A stretch of 34,561 bases of DNA from Candidatus Bipolaricaulota bacterium (GTDB lineage Bacteria; Bipolaricaulota; Bipolaricaulia; UBA7950; UBA9294). Positions 17,193 through 26,400 of this stretch are shown here, in pieces (positions within the stretch are counted from its first letter, which is position 1; the number at the start of each line of letters is the position of its first letter). Both the position numbers and the translations under genes were made by a program. Location: NCBI GenBank assembly GCA_026390315.1, contig JAPLGE010000091.1, forward strand, positions 1 to 34,561, read 5' to 3'. The notes under the pieces are model-generated. The model searched no databases. It was given only the letters and a program-made list of their open reading frames with translations, and was not told the DNA's origin.

Positions 17193-17210
17193 CCCGGGCG
17201 AGGGCCCGGG
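17193..17210 (+). other. GC hairpin in the rsmH-ftsL gap
   Basis: CCCGGGC-GAGG-GCCCGGG makes a 7-bp stem in the 60-nt gap between rsmH and ftsL. It lacks a T tract; it may stabilise the mRNA or limit readthrough and ribosome access to the ftsL start, which has no clear Shine-Dalgarno. Confidence 0.35.
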
Positions 17211-17226
17211 CGCCTTACCTTCTGTG

Positions 17227-17595
17227 ATGAGGATGCGTCGACGAAGGAGAGGGGCGATCCGGGACGGGGCGGGGGCGGCGTGGCTGCGCGGCAGGTTGCG
17301 TCTTCCTTCCATGCCCGTTGTGTCCGGGACCTGGCTCTTCGTCGCCATCGGCGTAGCGGGCCTTTGTCTTTTGTACCTGTGGCAGAGCACGCTGATTCTC
17401 GACCTCACGGCGCGGCGCGAGAGCGCGAAAGAACGGCTCACGGCGACCCTGGAAGTGAACCGATGGCTCGATTTCCAGATCGGGGAGGCCTTCTCGCTTG
17501 ACCGGATCTCTGAGATCGCGCGGACGAGGCTCCACATGGTCGAACCGACCAGCATTCGATATGTCCACGTGGCGAGCCCGACGCGAGAACCCTGA
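17227..17595 (+). CDS. ftsL: Cell division protein FtsL-like
   Basis: 122 aa from ATG 17227; the track uses the GTG one codon earlier, and neither has a good ribosome site. The N-terminus is very basic (RMRRRRR) and cytoplasmic. One membrane helix lies near residues 35-55 (GTWLFVAIGVAGLCLLYLW), followed by a leucine-zipper-like coiled coil and a final motif DRISEIARTRLHMVEP, typical of FtsL/DivIC. Sequence identity in this family is low, so the call rests on topology and position between rsmH and ftsI. It would form the FtsL-FtsB-type bitopic complex that activates septal wall synthesis. It overlaps ftsI by 35 nt. Confidence 0.85.
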   Translation: MRMRRRRRGAIRDGAGAAWLRGRLRLPSMPVVSGTWLFVAIGVAGLCLLYLWQSTLILDLTARRESAKERLTATLEVNRWLDFQIGEAFSLDRISEIARTRLHMVEPTSIRYVHVASPTREP

Positions 17596-19282
17596 CGCAC
17601 GCCGGACCACCGACCGGAGAGTGCGTGCCTTGGCGCTCTTCCTTGGGTTCCTGTGCGTTGTGGTGGTCGGCCGCCTCGCGGAGCTTCAGCTCTTCGAGCA
17701 CGGACGCTGGGCCGCCGCGGCGCAGGCGATGCAGGAGAGGACGATCGAGCTGACCCCGCGGCGCGGGACGATCTACGACCGAAAGGGCGTCGCCCTCGCC
17801 TTCGACGTGAAGGCCGTCGCCATCGCGATCGACAGCTTCAACATGACGAGGCCGGAGACGCTCGTCAAGATCCTGTGCGAAGAGCTGGGCACGTCGGCGC
17901 GGACTCTCGAGCCGCTCGTCTACCGGCCGAGCTACTTCACCTGGATCAACCGGAAGGTTGACCTCGAGACGGCGCACGCGATCGAGAAGAGAGCGAAGGA
18001 GGCCGGATCCTACGGCCTCATCTTCATGGACACCTGGAAGCGGTGCTACCCGCAGGGCGCGCTCGCCTCGAACCTGATCGGCTTCGTCGGGCTGGACGGA
18101 CGCGGCCTGGAGGGCTTTGAGCTCGCGTACGACGCGTACCTGGGAGGCGACCCCGCGACGCTGCAGGTCGTCCAGGGCGCGGACGGCCGCACCTACCACA
18201 CCGAGACGAGCGACAAAGGGCTCCCCGGACAGGACCTCCGCCTCACGATCGACAGCCGCCTTCAGCTCCTGTGCGAGGAGGAGATCGATCGAGGGGTGGC
18301 GACGTTCAAGGCCAACGCGGGGTTCATCGTCTTGCTCGATCCGGAGAACGGCGACGTCCTGGCGATGGCGCAGAATCGCCGGTACGACCTGAACCACTTC
18401 CAAGCCTCGACCGCCGCGGCGAGGAAGAACCTCGCGGTCAACTTCCTCTTCGAGCCCGGCTCGGCGTTCAAGGCGATCACGGGTCTCGCCGCCCTCGACT
18501 GCGGGGCGGTCCGGCCCGAAGACCGCTTCAACGGAAACGACGGTGTCACGCTGTACGGCCACACGATCCACAACTCCGAGAACAAGTCCTACGGCACGGT
18601 CAGCTTCGGCGAGGTGATCGAGCAGTCGATCAACACCGGGATGATTCGGGCCGCGCAGAAGCTGGGAGAGGAGCGCATGTACCGCTATCTCGTGGACTTC
18701 GGCTTCGGTCAGAAGACCGGGATCACGCTCCCGGGTGAGGAGAAGGGGATCCTGACCGACGTCGTCGATTGGTCTGGGCTCTCGCTCGCCTCCACCGCGA
18801 TTGGCCAGTCGGTCGCCGTGACGGGGATCCAGCTGGCGCGAGCCATGGCCGTCGTGGCGAACGGCGGACTCCTTGTGGCCCCGCGGGCCGTCCGGGCGCC
18901 CGCGCCAGGGGACGAAGCGGGCGACGCGCCCGCGCCGAAACGGGTTGCCTCCGAAAGCAGTTGTGGCGAGATGCGAGCGCTCCTCCGCCGGGTCGTGGCG
19001 CAGGGGACGGGGACCCTCGCCGAGGTGAAGGGGTTTGCGGTCGCCGGCAAGACCGGGACGGCCCAGAAGGCGCTCCCTGGCCGAGGGTACGCGGACGGGA
19101 AGTACACGTCGCTCTTCGCCGGCTTCCTCCCCGGCGAAAGGCCCGAGTACGTTCTCCTCGTCGTGCTCGACGAAGTAAAGACGACCCCGATCTGGGGAGG
19201 CTACACCGCCGGCCAGATCTTCCACGGTGCGGCCTCGCGGATCGCGGCGCTCGAGCACCTCGCCCCGGTGGCGGCCCGCTAG
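17561..19282 (+). CDS. ftsI: Septal peptidoglycan transpeptidase FtsI (class B PBP)
   Basis: 573 aa from ATG 17561. One N-terminal membrane helix (ALALFLGFLCVVVVGRLAELQ) is followed by the class B dimerisation/pedestal domain starting ELTPRRGTIYDR. The transpeptidase domain has the SxxK serine at about 301 (PGSAFKA), SIN at 356-358 (EQSINTG) and KTGT at 497 (AGKTGTAQK). No PASTA domains are present. It crosslinks septal peptidoglycan with FtsW (not in this window). No ribosome site is visible at the start and the gene overlaps ftsL by 35 nt, so the start is uncertain by some residues. The TAG stop shares CTAG with the convergent mnmG stop. Confidence 0.95.
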   Translation: MSTWRARRENPDARRTTDRRVRALALFLGFLCVVVVGRLAELQLFEHGRWAAAAQAMQERTIELTPRRGTIYDRKGVALAFDVKAVAIAIDSFNMTRPETLVKILCEELGTSARTLEPLVYRPSYFTWINRKVDLETAHAIEKRAKEAGSYGLIFMDTWKRCYPQGALASNLIGFVGLDGRGLEGFELAYDAYLGGDPATLQVVQGADGRTYHTETSDKGLPGQDLRLTIDSRLQLLCEEEIDRGVATFKANAGFIVLLDPENGDVLAMAQNRRYDLNHFQASTAAARKNLAVNFLFEPGSAFKAITGLAALDCGAVRPEDRFNGNDGVTLYGHTIHNSENKSYGTVSFGEVIEQSINTGMIRAAQKLGEERMYRYLVDFGFGQKTGITLPGEEKGILTDVVDWSGLSLASTAIGQSVAVTGIQLARAMAVVANGGLLVAPRAVRAPAPGDEAGDAPAPKRVASESSCGEMRALLRRVVAQGTGTLAEVKGFAVAGKTGTAQKALPGRGYADGKYTSLFAGFLPGERPEYVLLVVLDEVKTTPIWGGYTAGQIFHGAASRIAALEHLAPVAAR

Positions 19283-21132
19283 GCGCCCAAGCGCCGCAGG
19301 TGGATCGCGAGCATGGAGAGGTCGGCCTGCGGGACCCCGGGGACGCGCGCGGCCTGCCCGAGGGAGCGCGGACGCGCCCGGCCGAGAAGCTCCCTCCCCT
19401 CGGTGGAGAGGTTGGCGAGGACAGTGTAGTCGAGGTCGCCGGGGATGAGCCGGTTCTCCAGGCGCACGAGCCTCTCGATTTCGCGGGAATGCTGAGCGAG
19501 GCAGCCTGAGTACTTCACTTCGATCTCGACTTCGCTTGCGACGTCCTCCGGGACGTCGTCGCCGGGGACGAGGTCGGCGAGGCGGATCTCGGGCCGGCGA
19601 AGGATCTCGTACAGGCTCGCCCCGTTCGCGAGGAGGGGCGAGCTCCCTCGTTCGATGAGACGTTGGTTCAGCGGATCGCCCGGGCTCGCACGCCGCTCCC
19701 TGAGGGCTTCCAGGATCCGCTCGATCGACCGGCGGCGCTCGAGGACCTTCTCGTGGCGCGCCTTGGACAAGAGCCCGATCGCGTGGCCGATTCCTCCTAG
19801 TCGGAGGTCCGCGTTTCCCTCGCGCAAGGTGATCCGGTGCTCGGCGCGGGACGGGAGCATCCGGTAGGGCTCGGTGACGCCCTTCGTGACGAGGTCGTCG
19901 ACCAGGACGCCGGCGAACGCTTGAGTTCGCGAGAGGACGAGGGGCTCTTCTCCGCGGACCCGTTGCGCGGCGTTGATCCCGGCGAGCAGCCCCTGCGCCG
20001 CGGCCTCCTCGTACCCGGTCGTCCCGTTGATCTGGCCGGCGAGGAAGAGGCCCTCGATCTCCTTCACCTCAAGCGAGGCCTCGAGCTGTCTTGGGTCGAC
20101 GTAGTCGTACTCGATGTCGTAGCCGTAGCGCTCGATGCGGGCGCCTTCCAGGCCGGGGACGGAGTGAACGATCCTCTCCTGGATCTCCGGGGGAAAGGCG
20201 GTGTAGATCCCCTGGAGATAGACCTCGGCCGTCTCCCGTCCTTCCGGCTCGAGATAGACCCGGTGCGAGGTCCGCTCCGGGAAGCGGACGACCTTCGACT
20301 CCAGGGTGGGGCAGTGGCGCGGGCTCTCCCCGCCGACGAGGCCGTTGTAGTTTGGGCTCTCGGCCAGATTCTCGCGCACGATGCGATGGGTCTCCTCGGT
20401 CGTGCGGGTGACGTACACCGGGAAGTCGTTCGCGAGGACGATCGGCTCGTCCCAGAAGGAGAAGGAGAGGGGAATCCGGCTTGTGTCCTGGCGTTCGAGT
20501 GACGAGACGTCGAGGGACGCCCGATGGACGCGGGGGGTCGTCCCCGTGTTCAGACGCCCGGTCCGAAGACCCAGGGCGCGCAGGGACGCGGCCAGTCCGA
20601 CCGAAGGAGGCTCCCCGCTTCGGCCGCCCGGGTAGGCGAGGCGGCCGACGACGACCCGCCCGTCGAGGAACGTCCCCGGCGTCAGGACGACCGTGCGGGC
20701 CGCAAGAAAGAGGCCTTCGCGCAGGACGACGCCCGCGACTCTCCCGCCTTCGACCGGCACGCCCTCGACCATTCCTTCGATCAGGTCGAGTCCGTCTGTC
20801 TCCTCGAGCGTCTTCTTCCACAGCCGTGCGTAGAGGAATCGATCGGTCTGGGCGCGACGCACCTGCATCGCCTTCCCCTTGCTCGTGTTCAGGAGGCGCA
20901 CGTTCAGCATCGACCGGTCGGTGAGGCGGGCCATCTCCCCGCCGAGGGCGTCCACCTCGCGCACGAGTTGGGACTTCCCCGGCCCACCGATCGCGGGATT
21001 GCACGGCATCTTCCCAATCTCAGAGAGGTTGATCGTCACGAGCGCCGCGGAGGCTCCCAGGCGCGCGGCAGCCAACGCCGCCTCGCAGCCGGCGTGTCCG
21101 GCTCCCACCACCACGACGTCGTAGTGCCCCAT
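19279..21132 (-). CDS. mnmG: tRNA uridine-5-carboxymethylaminomethyl modification enzyme MnmG
   Basis: 617 aa. The FAD-binding GxGxxG is VVVGAGHAGCEAA near residues 7-19. The signature CNPAIGGPGKSQLVREVDALGG follows near 44-65, with the second family signature GTTGYEEAAAQGLLAGINAA near 365-385. The C-terminal MnmE/tRNA-binding domain reads EIEVKYSGCLAQHSREIERL; the more usual motif is KYxGYIxxQ. With MnmE it installs (carboxymethyl)aminomethyl groups at U34 of tRNAs. It begins 12 nt after the SPFH gene stop, so the two are one operon, and it is convergent with ftsI. Confidence 0.97.
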   Translation of the reverse strand: MGHYDVVVVGAGHAGCEAALAAARLGASAALVTINLSEIGKMPCNPAIGGPGKSQLVREVDALGGEMARLTDRSMLNVRLLNTSKGKAMQVRRAQTDRFLYARLWKKTLEETDGLDLIEGMVEGVPVEGGRVAGVVLREGLFLAARTVVLTPGTFLDGRVVVGRLAYPGGRSGEPPSVGLAASLRALGLRTGRLNTGTTPRVHRASLDVSSLERQDTSRIPLSFSFWDEPIVLANDFPVYVTRTTEETHRIVRENLAESPNYNGLVGGESPRHCPTLESKVVRFPERTSHRVYLEPEGRETAEVYLQGIYTAFPPEIQERIVHSVPGLEGARIERYGYDIEYDYVDPRQLEASLEVKEIEGLFLAGQINGTTGYEEAAAQGLLAGINAAQRVRGEEPLVLSRTQAFAGVLVDDLVTKGVTEPYRMLPSRAEHRITLREGNADLRLGGIGHAIGLLSKARHEKVLERRRSIERILEALRERRASPGDPLNQRLIERGSSPLLANGASLYEILRRPEIRLADLVPGDDVPEDVASEVEIEVKYSGCLAQHSREIERLVRLENRLIPGDLDYTVLANLSTEGRELLGRARPRSLGQAARVPGVPQADLSMLAIHLRRLGA

Positions 21133-21144
21133 GGCGCCGCTTTC

Positions 21145-21891
21145 TTAGGAGGACCTCTTCTGCAGGAAGTGGAAGAAGTCGATGGGGACTGGGAAGACGA
21201 TGGTGGACGCGTTCTCGGCCGAGATGTCGACCAGGGTCTGCAGGTAGCGGAGTTGGAGGGCCGCGGGGTTACGGTCGATGATCGCGGCGGCCTCGGAGAG
21301 CTTGGTCGCCGCCTGGAGCTCACCCTCGGCGTTGATGATCTTGGCGCGGCGCTCGCGCTCCGCCTCGGCCTGGCGGGCGATCGCCCGCTGCATGTCGGCC
21401 GGGATCTTTACGTCCTTGATCTCCATCGCCTTGACCTTGATCCCCCACGGGTCGGTCTGCTCGTCGACGATCTCCTGGAGCTTGAGGTTGATCTTCTCCC
21501 GCTCAGCGAGGAGTTGGTCGAGCTCGACGCCGCCGATCACGCTGCGCAGGGTCGTCATGGCGATCTGGCGCGTCGCCTCGAGGAAGCTCTCGACCTGGAC
21601 GACGGCGGCGTTCGGGTCGACGACGCGGAAGAAGAGGACGGCGTTGACGCTCGTCGTGACGTTGTCTTTGGTGATCACTTCCTGCGGCGGGACATCGAGG
21701 GTGACGGTGCGGAGGCTGATCTTCACCATCTTGTCGACGATCGGGATGAGGAAGAAGATCCCCGGTCCCTTCGCTCCGATGACCCGTCCCAGCCGGAAGA
21801 TGACGCCGCGCTCGTACTCCCGCACGACGCGAATCGCGTTCAGCAGGAACAGAACGACGACGGCCGCAATCGCCGCAATGGCAATGGTCAT
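21145..21891 (-). CDS. SPFH/stomatin-like membrane protein (slipin)
   Basis: 248 aa. An N-terminal membrane helix (residues 3-20) is followed by the SPFH/band-7 domain: [48 protein letters not shown]. An Ala/Glu-rich coiled coil ([22 protein letters not shown], about 165-190) and a short C-terminal tail follow. This is the prokaryotic slipin architecture. These proteins form membrane-bound oligomeric rings and are often paired with an NfeD-type protease, which is absent here; instead mnmG follows. A strong AAGGAGGG ribosome site and a TTGACA promoter precede it. Confidence 0.94.
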   Translation of the reverse strand: MTIAIAAIAAVVVLFLLNAIRVVREYERGVIFRLGRVIGAKGPGIFFLIPIVDKMVKISLRTVTLDVPPQEVITKDNVTTSVNAVLFFRVVDPNAAVVQVESFLEATRQIAMTTLRSVIGGVELDQLLAEREKINLKLQEIVDEQTDPWGIKVKAMEIKDVKIPADMQRAIARQAEAERERRAKIINAEGELQAATKLSEAAAIIDRNPAALQLRYLQTLVDISAENASTIVFPVPIDFFHFLQKRSS

Positions 21892-21919
21892 GCTCTTTCC
21901 CTCCTTCTTACTCTTCAGG

Positions 21920-21949
21920 ATCTTACGGGCCTGAGGCTCGCTGTGTCAA
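21920..21949 (-). promoter_or_regulatory. Promoter of the SPFH-mnmG operon
   Basis: On the minus strand a perfect TTGACA (21949-21944), an 18-nt spacer and TAAGAT (21925-21920) lie about 28 nt before the start codon, which has its own AAGGAGGG. Confidence 0.65.
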
Positions 21950-21954
21950 TCGAG

Positions 21955-21984
21955 TTCATGGGGGTCGCCCGTCCTTAGTATAAT
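21955..21984 (+). promoter_or_regulatory. tpiA promoter
   Basis: A perfect TATAAT (21979-21984) precedes tpiA by 21 nt. The best -35 at 18-nt spacing is TTCATG (21955-21960), which is poor. The leader carries GAGGAGGG as ribosome site. Confidence 0.6.
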
Positions 21985-22005
21985 GCCGCAAAACGAGGAG
22001 GGACG

Positions 22006-22776
22006 ATGGCGCGACGCCGACTCATTGCCGCAAACTGGAAGATGAACAAGACCCCGGAGGAGACCGAGGCCTTCGTCCGGTCGTTCCTCCCGGAGGCCGC
22101 GCGCCAAGCCTCTCTGGAGGTTCTGTTGCTCCCGCCGTTCACCTCCCTCGACCGCGCGGGACGCCTCCTCGTCGGGACGGGGATCGCTCTGGGCGCTCAG
22201 GACCTTCATTTCGAGGCCGCGGGAGCCTTCACCGGCGAGGTCTCGGCGGCGATGCTTTCCGCCTGCGGCTGCCGCTACGTCCTGGTCGGCCACTCGGAAC
22301 GCCGCGCACTCCTACGCGAGGACGACGCCCTGGTGAATCGCAAGCTTCGCAGGGCCGTCGCTTCAGGACTCGTTCCGATCCTCTGCGTGGGGGAGACCCT
22401 CGCCGAACGCCGCGGCGGCGAGACCGAACGGCGAATCGCCGCGCAGCTCGCGGCGGCTCTGGACGGAGTCGAGTCGCGCGACGTTCGACCTCTCATCATC
22501 GCCTACGAGCCAGTCTGGGCGATCGGCACCGGCGAGGCCGCCTCTCCGGCGGCGGCCGAAGAGGTGATGGGGCGGATCCGCGAGACGGTCGGGTCCGCTC
22601 ACGGGAAAGAGGCTCGAGAGGGCGTGCGGCTCCTGTACGGGGGAAGCGTCACGCCGCAGAACATCGCTTCGTTCCTCGACCGGCCCGACATCGACGGGGC
22701 GCTCGTTGGCGGGGCATCGCTTCGGCCCGACGCGCTCGCCCGAATCGTCGCCGCGGCCTCGTCCGAGCGCGCTTGA
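22006..22776 (+). CDS. tpiA: Triosephosphate isomerase
   Basis: 256 aa, standard length. Catalytic and loop motifs are AANWKMNK (Lys at residue 12), VGHSERR (catalytic His), AYEPVWAIGTG (catalytic Glu) and LYGGSVTPQN (phosphate loop). It interconverts dihydroxyacetone phosphate and glyceraldehyde 3-phosphate in glycolysis/gluconeogenesis. No other glycolytic gene is adjacent. pgsA follows after 43 nt on the same strand, which makes metabolic sense because dihydroxyacetone phosphate feeds glycerol phosphate for phospholipids. Confidence 0.98.
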   Translation: MARRRLIAANWKMNKTPEETEAFVRSFLPEAARQASLEVLLLPPFTSLDRAGRLLVGTGIALGAQDLHFEAAGAFTGEVSAAMLSACGCRYVLVGHSERRALLREDDALVNRKLRRAVASGLVPILCVGETLAERRGGETERRIAAQLAAALDGVESRDVRPLIIAYEPVWAIGTGEAASPAAAEEVMGRIRETVGSAHGKEAREGVRLLYGGSVTPQNIASFLDRPDIDGALVGGASLRPDALARIVAAASSERA

Positions 22777-22819
22777 CAGGCTCCAGGCGCAAGGAGTACG
22801 TTCGCCGCGAGGGGGAACG

Positions 22820-23365
22820 ATGCTAGGAACCATCCCAAACCAGATCACGCTGGCGCGCATTGCGTGCGTTCCGCTCTTCATGTTCCTCGTCCTTTCGGGA
22901 AGGAGCCTGGGGACGATCCTGGCCATCGCTCTCTTCTCGCTCGCCGCGATCTCCGACGCAGTCGACGGCTACCTGGCGCGGAGCCTCAAGCAGACCACCC
23001 TCCTCGGCAAGTTCGCCGACCCGATCGCGGACAAGCTCCTCGTGGTGGCCGCGCTGCTGGCGTTCGTCCAGCTGGGCGAGCTCACGGCGGCGCCGGTGAT
23101 GGTGATCGTCGCTCGCGAGTTCCTCGTCACGGGCCTCCGCATCCTCGCGATCGCTCAGGGGGAGGTGATTGCGGCGAGTCTGTTCGGGAAGCTGAAGACG
23201 ATCTCCCAGATCGGCCTCGTCCTGGCCATCCTCGTCGACCGCATCGCCGGCTGGGGCGACGCGGGCGAGGTGGCCAAGGCTGGCTTCCTCTACCTCGCGA
23301 TCACCCTCTCTCTCATCTCGGCGGGCGAGTACTTCTACCGCTCGCGGCACCTGTTCAGCCGCTAG
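22820..23365 (+). CDS. pgsA: CDP-diacylglycerol-glycerol-3-phosphate 3-phosphatidyltransferase
   Basis: 181 aa from ATG 22820 (GAGGGGG upstream); the track starts 38 codons early in the tpiA tail. The CDP-alcohol phosphotransferase motif DG(x)2AR(x)8G(x)3D(x)3D is complete: SDAVDGYLAR ... GKFADPIADK. About five to six membrane helices are present, and the N-terminus NQITLARIACVPLF is typical of PgsA. It makes phosphatidylglycerol phosphate in the inner membrane. Substrate choice within the superfamily is inferred from length and the N-terminal motif. Confidence 0.93.
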   Translation: MLGTIPNQITLARIACVPLFMFLVLSGRSLGTILAIALFSLAAISDAVDGYLARSLKQTTLLGKFADPIADKLLVVAALLAFVQLGELTAAPVMVIVAREFLVTGLRILAIAQGEVIAASLFGKLKTISQIGLVLAILVDRIAGWGDAGEVAKAGFLYLAITLSLISAGEYFYRSRHLFSR

Positions 23366-23473
23366 AACGCACCTTTGTCTTCCCATCGGGTAACGGACCG
23401 TCCGCGCGTGCTTGACGCGCACGACCGCCCTTCGCCGTTCCGTCTGCGATGCTGGAGAAGGAAGGCACGCACC

Positions 23474-26400
23474 ATGACGCACACGACTACGCTCGGCCGA
23501 TTCGTTTCCGCCGGCTGGCTTTGCGGGTTTCTCTGTGCCGTGACGCTCGCGGCACAAGGGGCCTCCTTGACGCTTGAGCTCGCGGGCGCTCCGGCCCCGG
23601 TCGGCCGCGGCACGGCGCTCGTCTACACCGCGACCCTCGCGAACCCCGGGCCGCTCGGCCTGACGAACTTGGCGTTCAGGGACCCGCTTCCCACGGGCCT
23701 TGACCAGTGGGGTGCGGAGTACCGCATCGACGGCGGACCCTGGTCTGCCTACCCCGTGAGCGGCCTCGTCTCGCTCCTTCCCCTTCCATCTGGCGCGACG
23801 AGGACGATCGAGGTTCGGGCAACGGTCGAGCACTCCGGGCCGGGGAGCCTCTCCAACACGGCGCAGGTCGCTGATCCGACCGGCCCGCTCGCGGCCGCCT
23901 CGTGCGTCACGAACGTCCTTCCCTCGGTCGACGCCGGCGCCGACAAGATGGTGCGTCTGCGGGGCGAGATCGAGCTCTCCGACGCGTGGGCCGGAGACGG
24001 CGGGGAGGCGATCGCCTCGTACGCTTGGACCGACCACGCCGCGGGCGGGAGCTTCGACGATCCCGGCCTTCTCCATCCCCGCTACACGGCCCCTGGGGCT
24101 GGCGGCCTTGTCACCCTGATGCTCACCGTCACGGATCGCCAGGGAGGACAGGCGAGCGACTCGCTGCGCCTGCGCGTCAACTCCTTCCCCTCCGTCGAGG
24201 CCGGAAGGGATCGGACGGTCGTCGAAGGCGGCTCGGTCTCACTCTCGGACGCCGCTGCGAGCGACAGCGACGGCTGGGTCGTCTCCACGGTCTGGAACGA
24301 CGCAGGCGCCGGCGGAACCTTCTCCCCCTCGGCCGCGGTCCCCAACCCGACCTACGTCGCTCCTGCCACGGACGAGTGCGGCGGGGAGGACGTCATCCTC
24401 ACCCTCACCGCGACCGACGACTGGGGGGCGGAGGCGCTCGACTCGCTCACCGTTCGCGTGACGAACGCGAACAAGTCCCCCACGGCCGAGGCCGGTCCCG
24501 ACCGGACCGTCTCTTCGGGAGCGGAGGCGACCCTCGTCGGCCTTGGGAGCGACCCCGACGGCGGAGCCCTCCGCTTCTCCTGGGAGCACGTGGCCGGCCC
24601 TTCGCTCTCCGTCACCGGCTGGGACACGATGGAGCTTCGCTTCCTCGCCCCGAGGGTCTCTGCCGCGACGGTTTTGCGCCTTCGCTTGACGATCACGGAC
24701 GTCTGTGGCTCAAGCGGAACGGACGAGGTCGCGATTACCGTGACCCCGCCTGCCGCAGCGGGCGCGATCGCTGTTTCGGCGCGGGCCGACCCCACGACCG
24801 CACGCCCCGGGGACCGCGTCACGTTCGCCTACACGGTCACGAACTCGAGCGAGACGAGGCTCTCTCAAGTCGTCCTGACCGATTCCCTCGTCGGCGAGAT
24901 CCCCCTCAGCTCTCGGGGCCTCGCGCCGGGCGAGAGGGCGACCGCCGCCTCGGTCGTGACCGTGCGCGAGGCAGACCTTCCCGGCCCGCTCGTCTCCACC
25001 GTGACCGCCACGGCCCGCGACGACACCGGGGCGGGCTTCACGGCCACGGCCTCGGCGGGCGTCGAGCTCGTCCTCGGACGCTCCTCGATCGAGGTCTCGA
25101 TCGAGGCAGAGGACGCGCGCGGCTTCCCGCTCCTCCCCTTCTCGCCCCTTTCCGTCGGGGACGCGATCGTCTACCGAATCAGCGTGCGGAACACCGGGGA
25201 GACGTTCCTCGAGAACCTGAGAGCGGTCGAGGACTTTCTGGGGCAGGTTTCGCTCGGCCGTGACCGCCTCGGCCCGTGGGAGACGACGAGCGGAGCGATC
25301 CGCCGTGTCCTGACCGAGGCCGACGTCGCAGGGTCGGTCGAGGGCCGAGTCACCGTGACGGCGATCGATCCATCGAGCCGCACGGTCGAGGCGAGCGACT
25401 CGATCGTCCTCCTCGGGGCGTCGCTCGACAGGGGGCAGATTGGCTTGACGATGGCGACGAGCGTTGCCCAGGCGGCGGTCGGCGACTCCATCACCACTAC
25501 CTACACCCTGGCCAACGTGGGCGCCGTTCCAGTTCAAGAGCTCCTTCTCCTGGACGACCGGCTCGGATCGATCCCCCTCCCGGCGCGAACGCTCGCCCCG
25601 GGGGAGTCGGTGACGGCATCCGCGACCTACACGGTCCTCCTGCAGGACCTTCCCGGCCCATTGGTCGACTCCGCCTCCGCGAGCGCCGCCGATCCCCTGG
25701 GGCGGGCGGCGAACGCCGAGGCCGGCCCGGTGAGCGTCTCTCTCACGCCGCCGTCGACGGCTGGCGGAGGAGGCGCCCTCGAGGCCGCGTCCGCCCCGCC
25801 GGTGATCATCAGCGAGGTCGCGTGGTCCGGCACTCCCGCCGACCCAAACGGCGAGTGGATCGAGCTTCAGAACCTCGCGACGACCCCGATCGACCTCGCC
25901 GGCTGGAGCCTCGTCTGGTACCCCAAGGGATCCGAGGCCCCTCCTCCGAGCCTGTGGAAGCGAGTGGAGCTCTCGGGCACGATCAGTGCGTCGCCCATCG
26001 ACTTCACCCGCCGGCCGCCGGGCCGGCCGGAGATCACCTTCCTCAAGCGGAAAGGAGACGAGGCCTCGTGGCAGGTCTTCGACATGTCCTGGTGGAGCGT
26101 GGGGAAGAAGGGGAGCGACGGCCGCGGGTTCTACCTCCTTGAGAGAAAGGACGACTCGACCGTCCGCGACGTAAAGGCGGACCTCGTCTACGATACGCAA
26201 GCCCCCTACCGCCTCGACCTTCCCGACGACGGAGCCGTGATCCTCCTCCTGAACGCGGCCGGAGAGGTCGTGGACAGCTCGAACGCCGATCATCCGTACC
26301 GGTCGGGCTGGCCTGCCGGTGACCAGAAGAGCGGCGCCACCATGGAACGGAGCGACACGGCCAGCGGCGGGGCGGAGTGGCACACGAACCCGGGCGTCCT

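Noticed and set aside
17438-19258. 606-aa minus-strand ORF inside ftsI
   Set aside because: Antisense shadow of the transpeptidase gene; no recognisable fold or ribosome site.
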